Shown: positions 18,169 to 27,375 of the stretch, in pieces
Layout: the number at the start of each line of letters is the position of its first letter
Position numbering within the stretch: position 1 is the first letter of the stretch
From: a bacterium
GTDB taxonomy: Bacteria; CSSED10-310; JAFGSJ01
Assembly: GCA_016934675.1 (NCBI GenBank)
Contig: JAFGSJ010000001.1
Coordinates: 1-63,929 of the forward strand
DNA: 63,929 nt
Direction: 5' to 3'
Position numbers and translations under genes: made by a program
Notes under the pieces: generated by a model
Seen by the model: the letters and a program-made list of their open reading frames with translations, nothing else
Told to the model about the DNA's origin: nothing
The model's database searches: none

Positions 18169-18230
18169 CGCAATAAGAGCAGAAATTGAAATTCCTATAC
18201 TATAAATTTCTATAAGTATCGAGCAGTCGC

Positions 18231-19556
18231 GTGAACAACTCCGAGCAGATAACAGCCGCTAGCGTCGTGATCTTGGGCGGAGGCCTGACCGGGATCTCGA
18301 CCGCCCTTCACCTCAAGAAACCGTGGGTTCTCTTCGAGAAGGAAGCAGGTCTTGGGGGACTTGCGGTGACGCGGAAGAAACAAGGGTACTTTTTTGACCG
18401 GACCGGTCACTGGTTGCACCTGCGCGACCCGGGCATGCAGGATATGGTCGCCTGTGTTCTTCCCGGACAGATGGTGGAGGTCGAACGCAAAGCGCGCATT
18501 TTTTCGCACGGTGCGACCACGCTGTATCCATTCCAGGCGAATCTCTACGGTTTGCCGCCCGACGTGATCAAGGAGTGCCTACTCGGCGTGATCGAGGCCA
18601 AGTTGGCTGCGCCAGGCGGAGCCGAGCTGAAGAACTTCGAGGAGTACTGCTTGCGCCATTTCGGCGCCGGTATCTCCAAGCACTTCATGATTCCCTACAA
18701 CGAGCGGCTTTGGGGCGTCTCGCCTCGGGAGATCACGGCGGCCTGGTGCTCGCGTTTCGTGCCGTTGCCGAAGCTGGAGCAGGTGGTGGCTGGTGCAGTC
18801 GGAGCCGACGCTGGGGCGCTCGGCTACAACGCCACGTTTTCGTACCCGAGGCACGGGGGCATCCAGACCTTCGCCGCGACCTTGGCTGCCCGCCTGGACC
18901 CGAGCAGGATTCGAACCTCGGTGAGCCTGGACGAGGTCGACTACCAACGGCGCGAAGTGGTGGTCGGCGGCGAGCTCTTGCGCTACTCCGCTTTGGTGTC
19001 GACGCTGCCTCTGCCCGAGCTGTTGCGCCGGATGCCGGGCCTGCCCAAGGCGATCGAATCGCACGCCAGCCGTCTGCGCTGTACCACCTTGCGCTACCTC
19101 GACCTCGCGACGCGATCGCGACCGACCACGGACTGGCACTGGGCGTACGTGCCGGAGAAGCGATTCCCGTTCTACCGGGTCGGCATCTACAGCAATGCAG
19201 TGGCAAGCATGGCGCCACCCGGGTGCGGGTCGCTCTATGTCGAGCTGGCTGACCGTGGCGCGGTAAACGACAGCGTGGTGCGAGAATCGGCACAAGGCTT
19301 GGCCGAGATGGGCGCCATCGCGTCGGCGGACGACGTTGTTTTTGCCGATGCGCGCGAGATCGAGTACGCCTACGTGGTCTTCGATGACAACTACTACACG
19401 GCCACCAGAGCCATCTTTGCGTTCCTGGAATCGAACGCGATCTACTCGCGCGGCCGCTACGGTTCGTGGACGTACAATGCGATGGAGGACGCGCTTATCG
19501 CTGGTCGCGATGTCGCGGCCACCGTCGACGCAATTCCCGAAGGAGTTAACTCATGA
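18231..19556 (+). CDS. FAD-dependent oxidoreductase/mutase-like protein
   Basis: About 441 residues from a GTG start with no clear ribosome-binding site. The N-terminus [17 protein letters not shown] is a dinucleotide-binding fold, and [12 protein letters not shown] follows at the place expected in amine-oxidase, protoporphyrinogen-oxidase and UDP-galactopyranose-mutase relatives. Such proteins often sit in polysaccharide clusters next to family 2 glycosyltransferases, as here; the stop overlaps the next ATG by four bases. Base and codon use is markedly GC-richer than the neighbouring genes, with many GCG and CGC codons, pointing to horizontal transfer. The reaction is not assigned. Confidence 0.75.
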   Translation: MNNSEQITAASVVILGGGLTGISTALHLKKPWVLFEKEAGLGGLAVTRKKQGYFFDRTGHWLHLRDPGMQDMVACVLPGQMVEVERKARIFSHGATTLYPFQANLYGLPPDVIKECLLGVIEAKLAAPGGAELKNFEEYCLRHFGAGISKHFMIPYNERLWGVSPREITAAWCSRFVPLPKLEQVVAGAVGADAGALGYNATFSYPRHGGIQTFAATLAARLDPSRIRTSVSLDEVDYQRREVVVGGELLRYSALVSTLPLPELLRRMPGLPKAIESHASRLRCTTLRYLDLATRSRPTTDWHWAYVPEKRFPFYRVGIYSNAVASMAPPGCGSLYVELADRGAVNDSVVRESAQGLAEMGAIASADDVVFADAREIEYAYVVFDDNYYTATRAIFAFLESNAIYSRGRYGSWTYNAMEDALIAGRDVAATVDAIPEGVNS

Positions 19557-20281
19557 GCGAAGGCAACGGAAACGTCCCTGACGTATCCATCGTCATTCCG
19601 GTCTACAACGAAGAAGGCATCTTGCGCGGTTCGGTGCTGGAGCTGCGTGAGAAGATGCGCCCCTTCGGATTCAGTTACGAGATACTCCTGTGCGAGAATG
19701 GCTCGCGCGACCGCACCGTCGAAATCGGCAAAGAGTTGGAATCCGAGCATCCGATGGTGCGTCTGATCTCGATTGGCCAGCCGAACTACGGTCTGGCCTT
19801 GAAAACCGGCATTCTGGAAGCGCGAGGCCGCATCGTCATCTGTGACGAGATCGACCTGTGCGACACGCAATTCTATGCCCGTGCCCTGGCCCTGCTCGAC
19901 CGAACCGACACCGATCTGGTCGTCGGATCCAAAACGATGGTGGGCTCGAACGATCAGCGCCCGATGGCGCGTCGCTTGGGTACCAAGGTCTACAACGGGC
20001 TTCTGCGCGCGATCTGCCAGTTTCACGGCACCGACACGCACGGCCTCAAGGCCTTCAAGCGCGAAGTCCTCTTGGACACCGTTAAGCGCTGCATGCTGGA
20101 TCGCGATGTCTTTGCCAGCGAATTCGTCATCCGCGCCCACCGGGAAAAGAAGAAGGTGGTCGAGATCCCGTTCGCCGTGCACGAAAAGCGCCCGCCGTCG
20201 ATCAACCTGATCAAGCGGGTCCCCCACGTGCTCATGAGCGTTGCCCGCCTGGCCGTCTCGGTTCGCCAGAACCAGGACTAG
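19553..20281 (+). CDS. Family 2 glycosyltransferase (DPM1/polyprenyl-phosphate type)
   Basis: The 242-residue soluble GT-A fold enzyme shows [11 protein letters not shown] at the N-terminus, [10 protein letters not shown], an acidic metal-binding site in CDEIDLCD, and the [12 protein letters not shown] region typical of dolichol/polyprenyl-phosphate mannosyltransferase-like enzymes. It would transfer a nucleotide-activated sugar to a polyprenyl phosphate or glycan. It is translationally coupled (ATGA) to the FAD enzyme and shares its high GC content. It has no C-terminal membrane segments, unlike GtrB-type relatives. Confidence 0.82.
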   Translation: MSEGNGNVPDVSIVIPVYNEEGILRGSVLELREKMRPFGFSYEILLCENGSRDRTVEIGKELESEHPMVRLISIGQPNYGLALKTGILEARGRIVICDEIDLCDTQFYARALALLDRTDTDLVVGSKTMVGSNDQRPMARRLGTKVYNGLLRAICQFHGTDTHGLKAFKREVLLDTVKRCMLDRDVFASEFVIRAHREKKKVVEIPFAVHEKRPPSINLIKRVPHVLMSVARLAVSVRQNQD

Positions 20282-20437
20282 ATTAGCTCTTCCAAGCCAG
20301 CAGTGGTTTTGGTCTTCTGCACCATCCACTACATCGACCTGTTTCACGATCTGGCGGCCGGTCTGCGCGATGTCCTTGGTGAAGACACCATGATTTGCGG
20401 GGGAACCGGTGACGGCATCTACGTAGTAACGGGAGTT
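20282..20437 (+). pseudogene. Internal fragment of a FIST-domain gene
   Basis: Immediately after the glycosyltransferase stop, the frame through 20303 reads AVVLVFCTIHYIDLFHDL and then GEDTMICGGTGDGIY. This resembles the start of a FIST N-terminal domain, a sensory ligand-binding domain. Both ends are missing: the upstream side joins the glycosyltransferase stop and the downstream side is cut by the dispersed repeat at 20438. GC-rich composition also ends there, so this is the right edge of an imported segment. Confidence 0.5.
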
Positions 20438-20465
20438 GGGTCTCAGGGGGACAGTCAAACTCGAT
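20438..20465 (+). repeat. Short dispersed repeat, copy 2
   Basis: The sequence reads tctcagggggacagtcaaac in its core. It sits exactly at the switch from GC-rich to AT-rich DNA and truncates the FIST fragment. Confidence 0.65.
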
Positions 20466-20623
20466 CTCCCCAATTTATTATTTTGCTAAGATTCAGAGAC
20501 TGTGAGAAATCCGGATTAGGACGATGTTTTTTCACCAAAGAGCTGAGCGATTGGACGATCAGAAAAAATCATTTTCCATGTATGGTACATTGCGTACGCC
20601 CCTTGACATTCACTGAAATCTGA
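20466..20623. other. AT-rich stretch without recognised features
   Basis: No coding frame, promoter or clear hairpin is seen between the second dispersed repeat and the first complex hairpin. Confidence 0.4.
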
Positions 20624-20700
20624 CACCACGAAGTGGTGAAAGGGGTTAGCCTGGGGCACAGTGAGTTGTCACGCCTGTGACAACGAACGCCGCCCCAGGT
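20624..20700 (+). repeat. Complex hairpin element, copy A
   Basis: The element has two parts. A small hairpin CACCAC-gaa-GTGGTG lies at 20624-20638. A two-tier stem follows: outer CCTGGGGC at 20650-20657 pairs with GCCCCAGG at 20692-20699, and inside it GTTGTCAC at 20665-20672 pairs with GTGACAAC at 20677-20684 across a four-base loop. A structurally matching copy in inverted orientation lies at 20871-20953. Confidence 0.75.
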
Positions 20701-20870
20701 TCAGGATAATCATGATCGAAGCTCTGTAAAGAGCGTCAGAGACTCTCATTACATATTGCATGGAATACGACGGGAAATCTCTCTGGGTTTGAAACGCAAC
20801 CGGTGACATGATTTCGGATTATGTGTGTGTAGCTCACGCTCCTTCAGAGCTCGGTTGTATACTGACAATT

Positions 20871-20953
20871 GACCTGGGCCGCCGCTCTCTCCGTGTCAGT
20901 TGCCACGGAGAGAGCTTTGACCCAGGCTGACATCTGTCACCACGTTGTGGTGA
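20871..20953 (-). repeat. Complex hairpin element, copy B (inverted)
   Basis: This has the same architecture as copy A, in reverse order. Outer stem CCTGGG at 20873-20878 pairs with CCCAGG at 20921-20926. Inner 12-bp stem GCTCTCTCCGTG at 20884-20895 pairs with its complement at 20904-20915. The small hairpin TCACCAC-gtt-GTGGTGA lies at 20937-20953. The inner stems differ in sequence between copies while the pairing is kept, suggesting selection for structure. Confidence 0.75.
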
Positions 20954-20965
20954 AGAGAGATGTAG

Positions 20966-20985
20966 CGGACAGTCAAACGCTCATT
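20966..20985 (+). repeat. Short dispersed repeat, copy 3 (partial)
   Basis: The core ggacagtcaaacgctcatt matches copy 4 at 22171-22190 but lacks the leading gtcttagg part. Confidence 0.55.
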
Positions 20986-21196
20986 ACGGTAAGATTGGCA
21001 CGGATACGTTTCTGAATTACACCCGCTAGCTGATGGATCGATTTCGAATCCGATATCGATTTTTCATCGGATGCCGATCCCATCACGAGGAGTTCTGAGA
21101 TTGTATTGACAAGAGCGAATCGTTCGTGCTACTTCCAGCACCGACCGGAAGCGGAGTAACTACCACCCTGCATGTTCCGGAAAACTGGAGGTTATG

Positions 21197-22075
21197 ATGA
21201 ACATGAAAAAACTGACTGTCTCAGCCATGGATTACGCTGGTATCTGCGGCGGATTGCTGCTGATTGCTCTCGGCCTCGACCTGTTCCTGGTTCCGAATAA
21301 AATCGCCGCTGGTGGTATTTCCGGCGTATCCGTCGTGCTTTTTCACACCATGAACCTGCCCGTCGGTGCATCGATGCTGGTGATGAATATCGTGCTCTTT
21401 ATTGTCGGCTTTATCGTGATCGGGAAGGGATTCGGCTTGAAAACAATCATCTCCAGTGCCCTGCTGTCGGTTTTTGTCGACGGCCTGACCTACATCAATC
21501 CGGTCAGGCAGCTCACGGATGACCTGCTGATCGCCGTGATCTTCGGCGACCTGCTGACCGGCATGGGAATGGCCATAGTGTTCAACCGGAACGCATCGAC
21601 CGGCGGCACGGATATCCTGGCCAGAATCCTGGGACGCTACGCCAGCATCAACATCGGACGGGCGCTGCTGATTATCGATTTCGCGGTGGCAGCCTCCGCT
21701 GGCGTGTTTCTGAAATCCGTCGAAGTCGGCATGTACTCCTTACTGGCGGTCATCATCAACTGCCTCTCGATCGATGCCTTCATCGATACGTTCAATATAT
21801 CGAAAAAAGTCCTTATCCTGAGCGGAAAAAGCGAGGATATCGCGAAACAGGCGATGGCCGATCTGAATCGCGGAGCTACGTTTCTGCCGATGGAAGGCGC
21901 TTACACGCATACTCCCATGAAAATGCTGATGTTGGTGATCAGGCCCCGGCAGACAGCGCAGTTGCGGGAGATCGTCCGGGAGATCGATCCGGGTGCCTTC
22001 ATGATCGTCTGCAATGTCAACCAGGTGCTGGGGAAGGGATTCCGGGATATCCGGGATCCGGCTGCAGAAATTTGA
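21197..22075 (+). CDS. YitT family membrane protein (DUF161 plus DUF2179)
   Basis: About 292 residues. Five to six membrane segments (about 10-205) include the family motifs PNKIAAGGISG and NRNASTGGTDILA. A soluble DUF2179 domain (about 215-290) with a ferredoxin-like fold follows. The family is widespread and its transported substrate is not established. The start at 21197 is preferred because GGAGG at 21187-21191 is five bases before it; ATG at 21194 is also possible. It is flanked by dispersed repeats at 20966 and 22162, as a single-gene module within the patchwork block. Confidence 0.85.
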   Translation: MNMKKLTVSAMDYAGICGGLLLIALGLDLFLVPNKIAAGGISGVSVVLFHTMNLPVGASMLVMNIVLFIVGFIVIGKGFGLKTIISSALLSVFVDGLTYINPVRQLTDDLLIAVIFGDLLTGMGMAIVFNRNASTGGTDILARILGRYASINIGRALLIIDFAVAASAGVFLKSVEVGMYSLLAVIINCLSIDAFIDTFNISKKVLILSGKSEDIAKQAMADLNRGATFLPMEGAYTHTPMKMLMLVIRPRQTAQLREIVREIDPGAFMIVCNVNQVLGKGFRDIRDPAAEI

Positions 22076-22441
22076 GTCTATACGGAAAGCACATCCTCCG
22101 ACATTGGCCCGGTCCCATGATCCGATGTCACGCCGCCGTTCTCTGTGCGGTTCGATTTGCCGTGTCTTAGGGGGACAGTCAAACACTCATTCTACTCCTC
22201 CCAACATCCGAATAACGTTTACATTCACGATACTTGTATCATCTTTCGACTGTGAAATGGGCTCATGATATTTGAAAAAGAAATCAAAAAAAAATCGAGA
22301 TTGATAAATCATAATTATTAAGCTAAAAGAATTCTGAATGTACAATAGAATAAATCTGGGAAGCTATTTGGATCGAAGTATTAGCGAGAGTCGACACGAC
22401 TCGGCAGTCGATATAGTTCTGAATGGGGAGTAGAACACACT
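22076..22441. other. Intergenic region upstream of tldD
   Basis: The region contains dispersed repeat copy 4 (22162-22190). The rest is AT-rich, with a TACAAT at 22341-22346 that could be a -10 element without a good -35. No gene is seen. Confidence 0.4.
22162..22190 (+). repeat. Short dispersed repeat, copy 4
   Basis: The centre reads gtcttagggggacagtcaaa, differing from copy 1 by one base over this stretch. It marks the right side of the patchwork block. Confidence 0.65.
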
Positions 22442-23854
22442 ATGGAAACGAATTCGTTACCAGCGCAATTAGCGGAGATCAAGGCGGAACTGCCCGGGAT
22501 GATAGCCTTACTCGAACAGAGGATGCCGTATGTATCGGCCCTGGTCACGCAGGAATCCGGTTACAGTCTGAGAATCGATCCGAACCATGAGAGCATCATG
22601 GAGAAGTCACCGCGTCGAGGTCTTGTTTTTTCTCTGTTTAACGGGCGATATTTCCAGGAATGGGCCACGGACCGGCTCGAGAAGGATTATCTCTGGCAGA
22701 AGGTCAGGGAGCTGCGACGACGATGTGAAGAGTATCCGCGTTTCGAGTCCAGGTTCTGTATCGAGCCTGGAGAGCGAATGGAGCGTCATTTCGAGTCAGT
22801 CTGCCAGATCGATCCGGACACAATCAGTTTATCGGACATGGTTGGGGCCTGTCTGGATTTGATCGAACAGGTCCGGGCCATTGATAGGCATATTGTCAAA
22901 GTGAATGTACTCTATAATGATGGTAAGGAGCACAAGATCTTTGTCAACAGACAACGTTGTTTATCGAGTACCCAGACCATTTGCACTATTCTGTTGGTGG
23001 CAATCGGTTCGAAGCATGGCACGACCCAGGCCAATTCTATCGGTTCGGGCGGCCTGCAGGGTTTTGAAGCGATCAAGTTCAATCAGGTGGACATACAGGA
23101 GATGGTGGATGATCTGAATCTTCTGTTCGAGAGCAAACCGCTCGAACCGGGCCTGTATGATGCGGTATCGATGCCCGAGGTCAGTGGTATTATTGCTCAC
23201 GAAGCCTTCGGACACGGCGTTGAAACCGACATGTTCGTCAAGGGCCGGGCTAAAGCAGCCGATTATCTGGGTAAAAGGGTAGCCTCCTCCCTGGTTGACA
23301 TGTATGATGATCCCTCGTTGACCGGTCAGATGGGCAGTTACTTCTTTGACGATGAGGGTTGGCTGGCGGCGCCGACCCGAATCATCGAACAAGGCATTCT
23401 GAAGCAGGGTCTGACCGACCTGCGTTCCGCCACGGTGCTGGACCTGCCCAGGACCGCAAATGGCCGGCGTGAGAGTTTCGAGCGCAAGGTCTATGCCCGA
23501 ATGTCCAACACTTTTTTCGGTCAGGGCACAACGTCGGTCGAGGAGATGATCGCCGGGGTGGACCGCGGTATTCTTCTCAAGAAATCGAGTAGTGGCATGG
23601 AGGACCCCAAGGGTTGGGGCATACAAGTGACGGTCAATCTGGCCCGGGAGATCAAGGCCGGGAAACTGACCTCAAAGATTTTTGCCCCGGTAACCCTGAC
23701 GGGCTATATGCCCGATTTACTCAATTCGATCAGTCAGGTCGGCCCCCGGCTCGGTTTCATGGGCGTTGGCGGCATGTGCGGCAAGGGCCATAAGGAGATG
23801 GTCCGCATTTCAGCAGGTGGTCCCCATCTCCGCTTTCAGGCGAGGTTGGGCTGA
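22442..23854 (+). CDS. tldD: TldD family metalloprotease
   Basis: The 470-residue protein carries HEAFGHGVE with His253, Glu254 and His258, the zinc motif of TldD. A Cys in GVGGMCGKGH near the C-terminus fits the third ligand described for this family. TldD with TldE forms a heterodimeric protease that trims unfolded small peptides such as modified-peptide precursors. The stop overlaps the start of the tldE-like gene by one base, so the pair is coupled. The start is ATG at 22442. Confidence 0.9.
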   Translation: METNSLPAQLAEIKAELPGMIALLEQRMPYVSALVTQESGYSLRIDPNHESIMEKSPRRGLVFSLFNGRYFQEWATDRLEKDYLWQKVRELRRRCEEYPRFESRFCIEPGERMERHFESVCQIDPDTISLSDMVGACLDLIEQVRAIDRHIVKVNVLYNDGKEHKIFVNRQRCLSSTQTICTILLVAIGSKHGTTQANSIGSGGLQGFEAIKFNQVDIQEMVDDLNLLFESKPLEPGLYDAVSMPEVSGIIAHEAFGHGVETDMFVKGRAKAADYLGKRVASSLVDMYDDPSLTGQMGSYFFDDEGWLAAPTRIIEQGILKQGLTDLRSATVLDLPRTANGRRESFERKVYARMSNTFFGQGTTSVEEMIAGVDRGILLKKSSSGMEDPKGWGIQVTVNLAREIKAGKLTSKIFAPVTLTGYMPDLLNSISQVGPRLGFMGVGGMCGKGHKEMVRISAGGPHLRFQARLG

Positions 23855-25185
23855 TGGACCGGTTGATCAGACAGCTTGAAAAGAGGCGGGACATTACTGA
23901 TTGGCGCATAATTCGGCAGGGCCATACCAGTTATCAGATGTATGTCATCGGCAATGTGGTCGATACTGTCCGCAAAGTGACTACCAATACATATGCAGTC
24001 ACGGTATACTGCGATCATGACGGGTTTCGCGGCTCCACAAATCTGACTTTGTTCGAGCATGAACTCGGCAACATCAGGAAACGACTCGATCAGGCTGTCT
24101 TTATTGCCCGGCGGATCAATCACCAGCCTTATCAGCTACCATCACTCAACAGTTTTCCCTTTGTTGAAACATTCGATCCGACCCTGTTGCAGGATATTCA
24201 AGAGATACTGTCGCTCCAGATGGCGGACCGCCTGATCGATGCTGTCGAGCGTGAACCGTACATCAGGTTATCGAGTTCGGAGTATTTTCTGGACCTGAAG
24301 GAAATCTCGATGCGAAACAGTCGCGGGCTGGACCTGTCTTATCGGACCTCGGAGATTTTCTTTGACGGTGTGCTGCTGGCCTGGCAGCATAACGATGATG
24401 TCGATGTTGAAATGCATTTCGAGCCGCGGGCCCGACGGCTGCAGGAGTTGTCCATTGAGACCATTGTGGCCCGTTACGCCGGCTTTGCCCGGGACAGGCT
24501 CAAGGCAACACTACCCAGGAGCGGTCATTACCCGGTCATCCTGTCCGGTGATGCCTTGACCGGCATTTTCAGCCCACTGGTCCACCATACCGCCGCCTCG
24601 ACTATTTTCCAGGGCACCTCGAGGTTCATCAAGGGGAAGAGCCTGCTAGGCCGGAAAAGGATTAAGGGTGAACCTTTGACCCTGATCAGTAATGGCTTTG
24701 TCCCATTCGGTTTAAGGACATTCCCCGCCGATGTGGATGGCGTGCCTGCTTCTCGTTTCGCCTTGGTCCGTAACGGCATTTTTGAGAGGCCCTGGTCCAC
24801 AAAACAGTATGCGGACTATCTGCAGACCGAACCAACCGGCAGTATCGCCAACCTGGAAATCCCCATCGACCCCAGTTCGATGAGAGCATTATTGCACGAT
24901 GACGGCCCTGTCCTGCATGTGGTTGCCTTTTCAGCCCTGATGCCCGACCCCGTCTCCGGCAATTTCGCCGCAGAGATCAAGCTCGGCTATGAAATCAAAA
25001 ACGGTTCCATAAAACCGGTCAGTGGCGGCTCAGTGAGTGGTAACCTGATCACCTGCTTCGCAGACGCTCATTTTTCGACCGAGGCGGTCCAATCCTTTTA
25101 TGCCCTTTCCCTGGACAGTTTCGGTGGTTACTGTGGTCCCCAGGCCATCAGATTCCACACGTTCCAGATCAGTGGCGATAATTGA
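23854..25185 (+). CDS. TldE/PmbA-like partner of TldD
   Basis: The 443-residue protein shows the general fold features of TldD/PmbA relatives. These include an N-terminal region with a VRKVTTNTYAVTVY strand pair, the mid-protein SSSEYFLDLKEISMRNSRG, and a C-terminal part with GLRTFPADVDGVP and SGGSVSGNLI. It lacks the HExxxH zinc motif, as expected for the non-catalytic TldE subunit. Translation is coupled to tldD. Divergence from classical PmbA is considerable, so the name rests largely on its position. Confidence 0.75.
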   Translation: MDRLIRQLEKRRDITDWRIIRQGHTSYQMYVIGNVVDTVRKVTTNTYAVTVYCDHDGFRGSTNLTLFEHELGNIRKRLDQAVFIARRINHQPYQLPSLNSFPFVETFDPTLLQDIQEILSLQMADRLIDAVEREPYIRLSSSEYFLDLKEISMRNSRGLDLSYRTSEIFFDGVLLAWQHNDDVDVEMHFEPRARRLQELSIETIVARYAGFARDRLKATLPRSGHYPVILSGDALTGIFSPLVHHTAASTIFQGTSRFIKGKSLLGRKRIKGEPLTLISNGFVPFGLRTFPADVDGVPASRFALVRNGIFERPWSTKQYADYLQTEPTGSIANLEIPIDPSSMRALLHDDGPVLHVVAFSALMPDPVSGNFAAEIKLGYEIKNGSIKPVSGGSVSGNLITCFADAHFSTEAVQSFYALSLDSFGGYCGPQAIRFHTFQISGDN

Positions 25186-25239
25186 GTAAATTGTACTCGA
25201 ATATGATTCTTAAACAAGATGAGCGGCACATAAACCGAC

Positions 25240-27321
25240 ATGGACAACAGTAAAACCCAGCTAAGCGATTGGTCCACCCGAGGTATCGTATTATTTTTTG
25301 CCATTCTCCTGTTATGGCAGATCGTTTTCGGATTTGTGCTCTTTTCGCAACCCATATTCTATAAATACCCGATGAATGCCCGGGCATTTCTGGATAATCC
25401 CGAACCGAGTGCGCGCTGGATGGATTTCAGTCCACTCTATTTTTTTGTCAATGTTGCATTTTGTCTGATAGGACTGCCGGTGGACACCTGTTTAATTATA
25501 CTGCAGATATGTCTTGCCAATCTCGGACTGTTTTTGTTTTTTTGCATTGTCGGTTCTCTGCTCTCACAACGGACCGCTGCTATCTCTGTTCTTCTGGTCG
25601 GATTGTATCCCGCTTTCCATTTTTATACCAATTGTCTTGAACCGGAAATATTCATATTTGTGTTTAATATGGCCGGACTCTATTGGGCAATCGTTCGTAA
25701 CAACAGCCTTATGAGTGGATGTTCTTTTTCTCTGACCTTACTGACCCGCCCTTCTATATTTCCATTTCTGTTACTAGCCGGATTCTTTCAACCAAAGCGA
25801 AAGATATTTTACTACATTCCGGTCATGATCAGCATTGGCCTGATGCTCCTTTTTTCCAATTGGGCGATACAAAAACCGACTCTGTCCTTTATGAGCCCTG
25901 GCTCAGTATTTTATGAAGGTAACAATCCTCATACTCCAGGTATTGCACCCTTTTATCCGACCGCTTTGAAATTAGTAGAAATCGCACCAGCTCAAACTGA
26001 GCCAGACTATGCTCATGTTCTTTACCGACAAATAGCCTCACTCGAAACGGGCACATCTCTGACAATGGTTGAGCAGCAATTGTTTTGGATACGGAAAGCA
26101 GTGGCCTTCGTAAGCGATTACCCCCTTTTGAGTGCACGACGTTATCTCAAAAAAGCCTGGTATACTCTGCTTAACAAGGAAATATACGATACATTGCCCC
26201 TGCTTCCACTCGAAGATAGATTGAAGACCTATGCCTTATTTTCATTTGGTATTTTTACTGCTTTCGGTCTGATCGGCTTACTCTCCCAATTCAAAAGGGT
26301 CCCGGGGCTTATCTATCTTGGTATCATCTGGTCCTTTTTGACGATCATTATTTTCTATTTCACCAGTCGTCAACGCCTGGGTTTGTTTGCTTTCTTTTTG
26401 TTCTTGACTGCCTGTGGCATAGAAACGATCAGGAAAAAACGGGGACTGCTCGTCCCGGTCTGCCTCATCTTTCTACTGACCTGTATTCAGCCTTCTGAAA
26501 TAAAGCAGTACAATGATGTCTTTCGAGAATTCAGTCTGGCCAACCATTTGATTGAAAAAGCCACAACAAGTGCTCGAAACCTTGATGAGAACGCAACGAT
26601 CTTCTTTGTTTCAGCTAATGTGAGGATGGCCCCTCATTTACGACACTTCCTGCTTTATCCCCACCAAATCACGACTTTCGATAATTACTACCTGCGGGCA
26701 TTATCAATTGATAATGTTCCCCAACCCGAGTTTGAAAAAGGTTTGCTTCTGTTTCAACTTGAACAATATGATCAAGCTCATGTAATATTCGAAAAAATAA
26801 AGAAGAAAAAAATATATAAATCTATCTTTTCTATCACTCCCCCGATCTATTATTACCTTATTTGTCTGTATCATATGGAGAAAGCTATACCCTCGAATGA
26901 ACTGGCCTGGGCCATGCAGAATTTTCCCGGTAATATTGCCGTGATGGCCCTGGCTGAAACACAGGGCGTACAGGTTGATATGCTCCGTTACCATGATTTA
27001 CTCAGCGTCACCTATTTCAGGGCTATGACCAATTTCCATCTCGATGCATATGAGCGTGCCCTCGAATACTTTATGAAATTCGAGGAAATGGCTCCTGGTT
27101 TGGCTATCATCCACGAATACCAGGCACTCTGTGCCGGATATTCTGGTGATATAGCGCTGATGTGTGATCGACTGGCCACATATACTACTTCACAGTTAAA
27201 GAGACCATTACCGATTCAACCGCGATGGTTCGGTTTGGCCAGGTACATTGACCAGATACCTGAAAGTGAGATAAAAATCAAAGCACAGAGCTTAATCGCA
27301 ACACTTCTTCCGTCACACTAG
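25240..27321 (+). CDS. GT-C-like membrane protein with C-terminal helical repeats
   Basis: About 693 residues. An N-terminal membrane segment is followed by a loop with YKYPMNARAFLDNPEPSARW, then about ten membrane segments up to residue 420. The remainder is soluble and helical, with TPR-like pairs such as FEKGLLLFQLEQYDQAHVIF and ERALEYFMKFEEMAPG. The fusion of a GT-C-like membrane core with TPR-like repeats suggests a transferase that binds a protein partner or substrate. DNA here is more AT-rich than the upstream tld genes. No catalytic acidic pair is as clear as in the 9211-11040 protein. Confidence 0.6.
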   Translation: MDNSKTQLSDWSTRGIVLFFAILLLWQIVFGFVLFSQPIFYKYPMNARAFLDNPEPSARWMDFSPLYFFVNVAFCLIGLPVDTCLIILQICLANLGLFLFFCIVGSLLSQRTAAISVLLVGLYPAFHFYTNCLEPEIFIFVFNMAGLYWAIVRNNSLMSGCSFSLTLLTRPSIFPFLLLAGFFQPKRKIFYYIPVMISIGLMLLFSNWAIQKPTLSFMSPGSVFYEGNNPHTPGIAPFYPTALKLVEIAPAQTEPDYAHVLYRQIASLETGTSLTMVEQQLFWIRKAVAFVSDYPLLSARRYLKKAWYTLLNKEIYDTLPLLPLEDRLKTYALFSFGIFTAFGLIGLLSQFKRVPGLIYLGIIWSFLTIIIFYFTSRQRLGLFAFFLFLTACGIETIRKKRGLLVPVCLIFLLTCIQPSEIKQYNDVFREFSLANHLIEKATTSARNLDENATIFFVSANVRMAPHLRHFLLYPHQITTFDNYYLRALSIDNVPQPEFEKGLLLFQLEQYDQAHVIFEKIKKKKIYKSIFSITPPIYYYLICLYHMEKAIPSNELAWAMQNFPGNIAVMALAETQGVQVDMLRYHDLLSVTYFRAMTNFHLDAYERALEYFMKFEEMAPGLAIIHEYQALCAGYSGDIALMCDRLATYTTSQLKRPLPIQPRWFGLARYIDQIPESEIKIKAQSLIATLLPSH

Positions 27322-27375
27322 AGATGATTTAGTACACATTGCATTAAACGGACATGAGTGAGACCACATGTTACA

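Noticed and set aside
18575..19295. Long alternative frames on both strands within the FAD enzyme gene
   Set aside because: High GC produces long open frames by chance; only the FAD enzyme frame shows family motifs and couples to the next gene.
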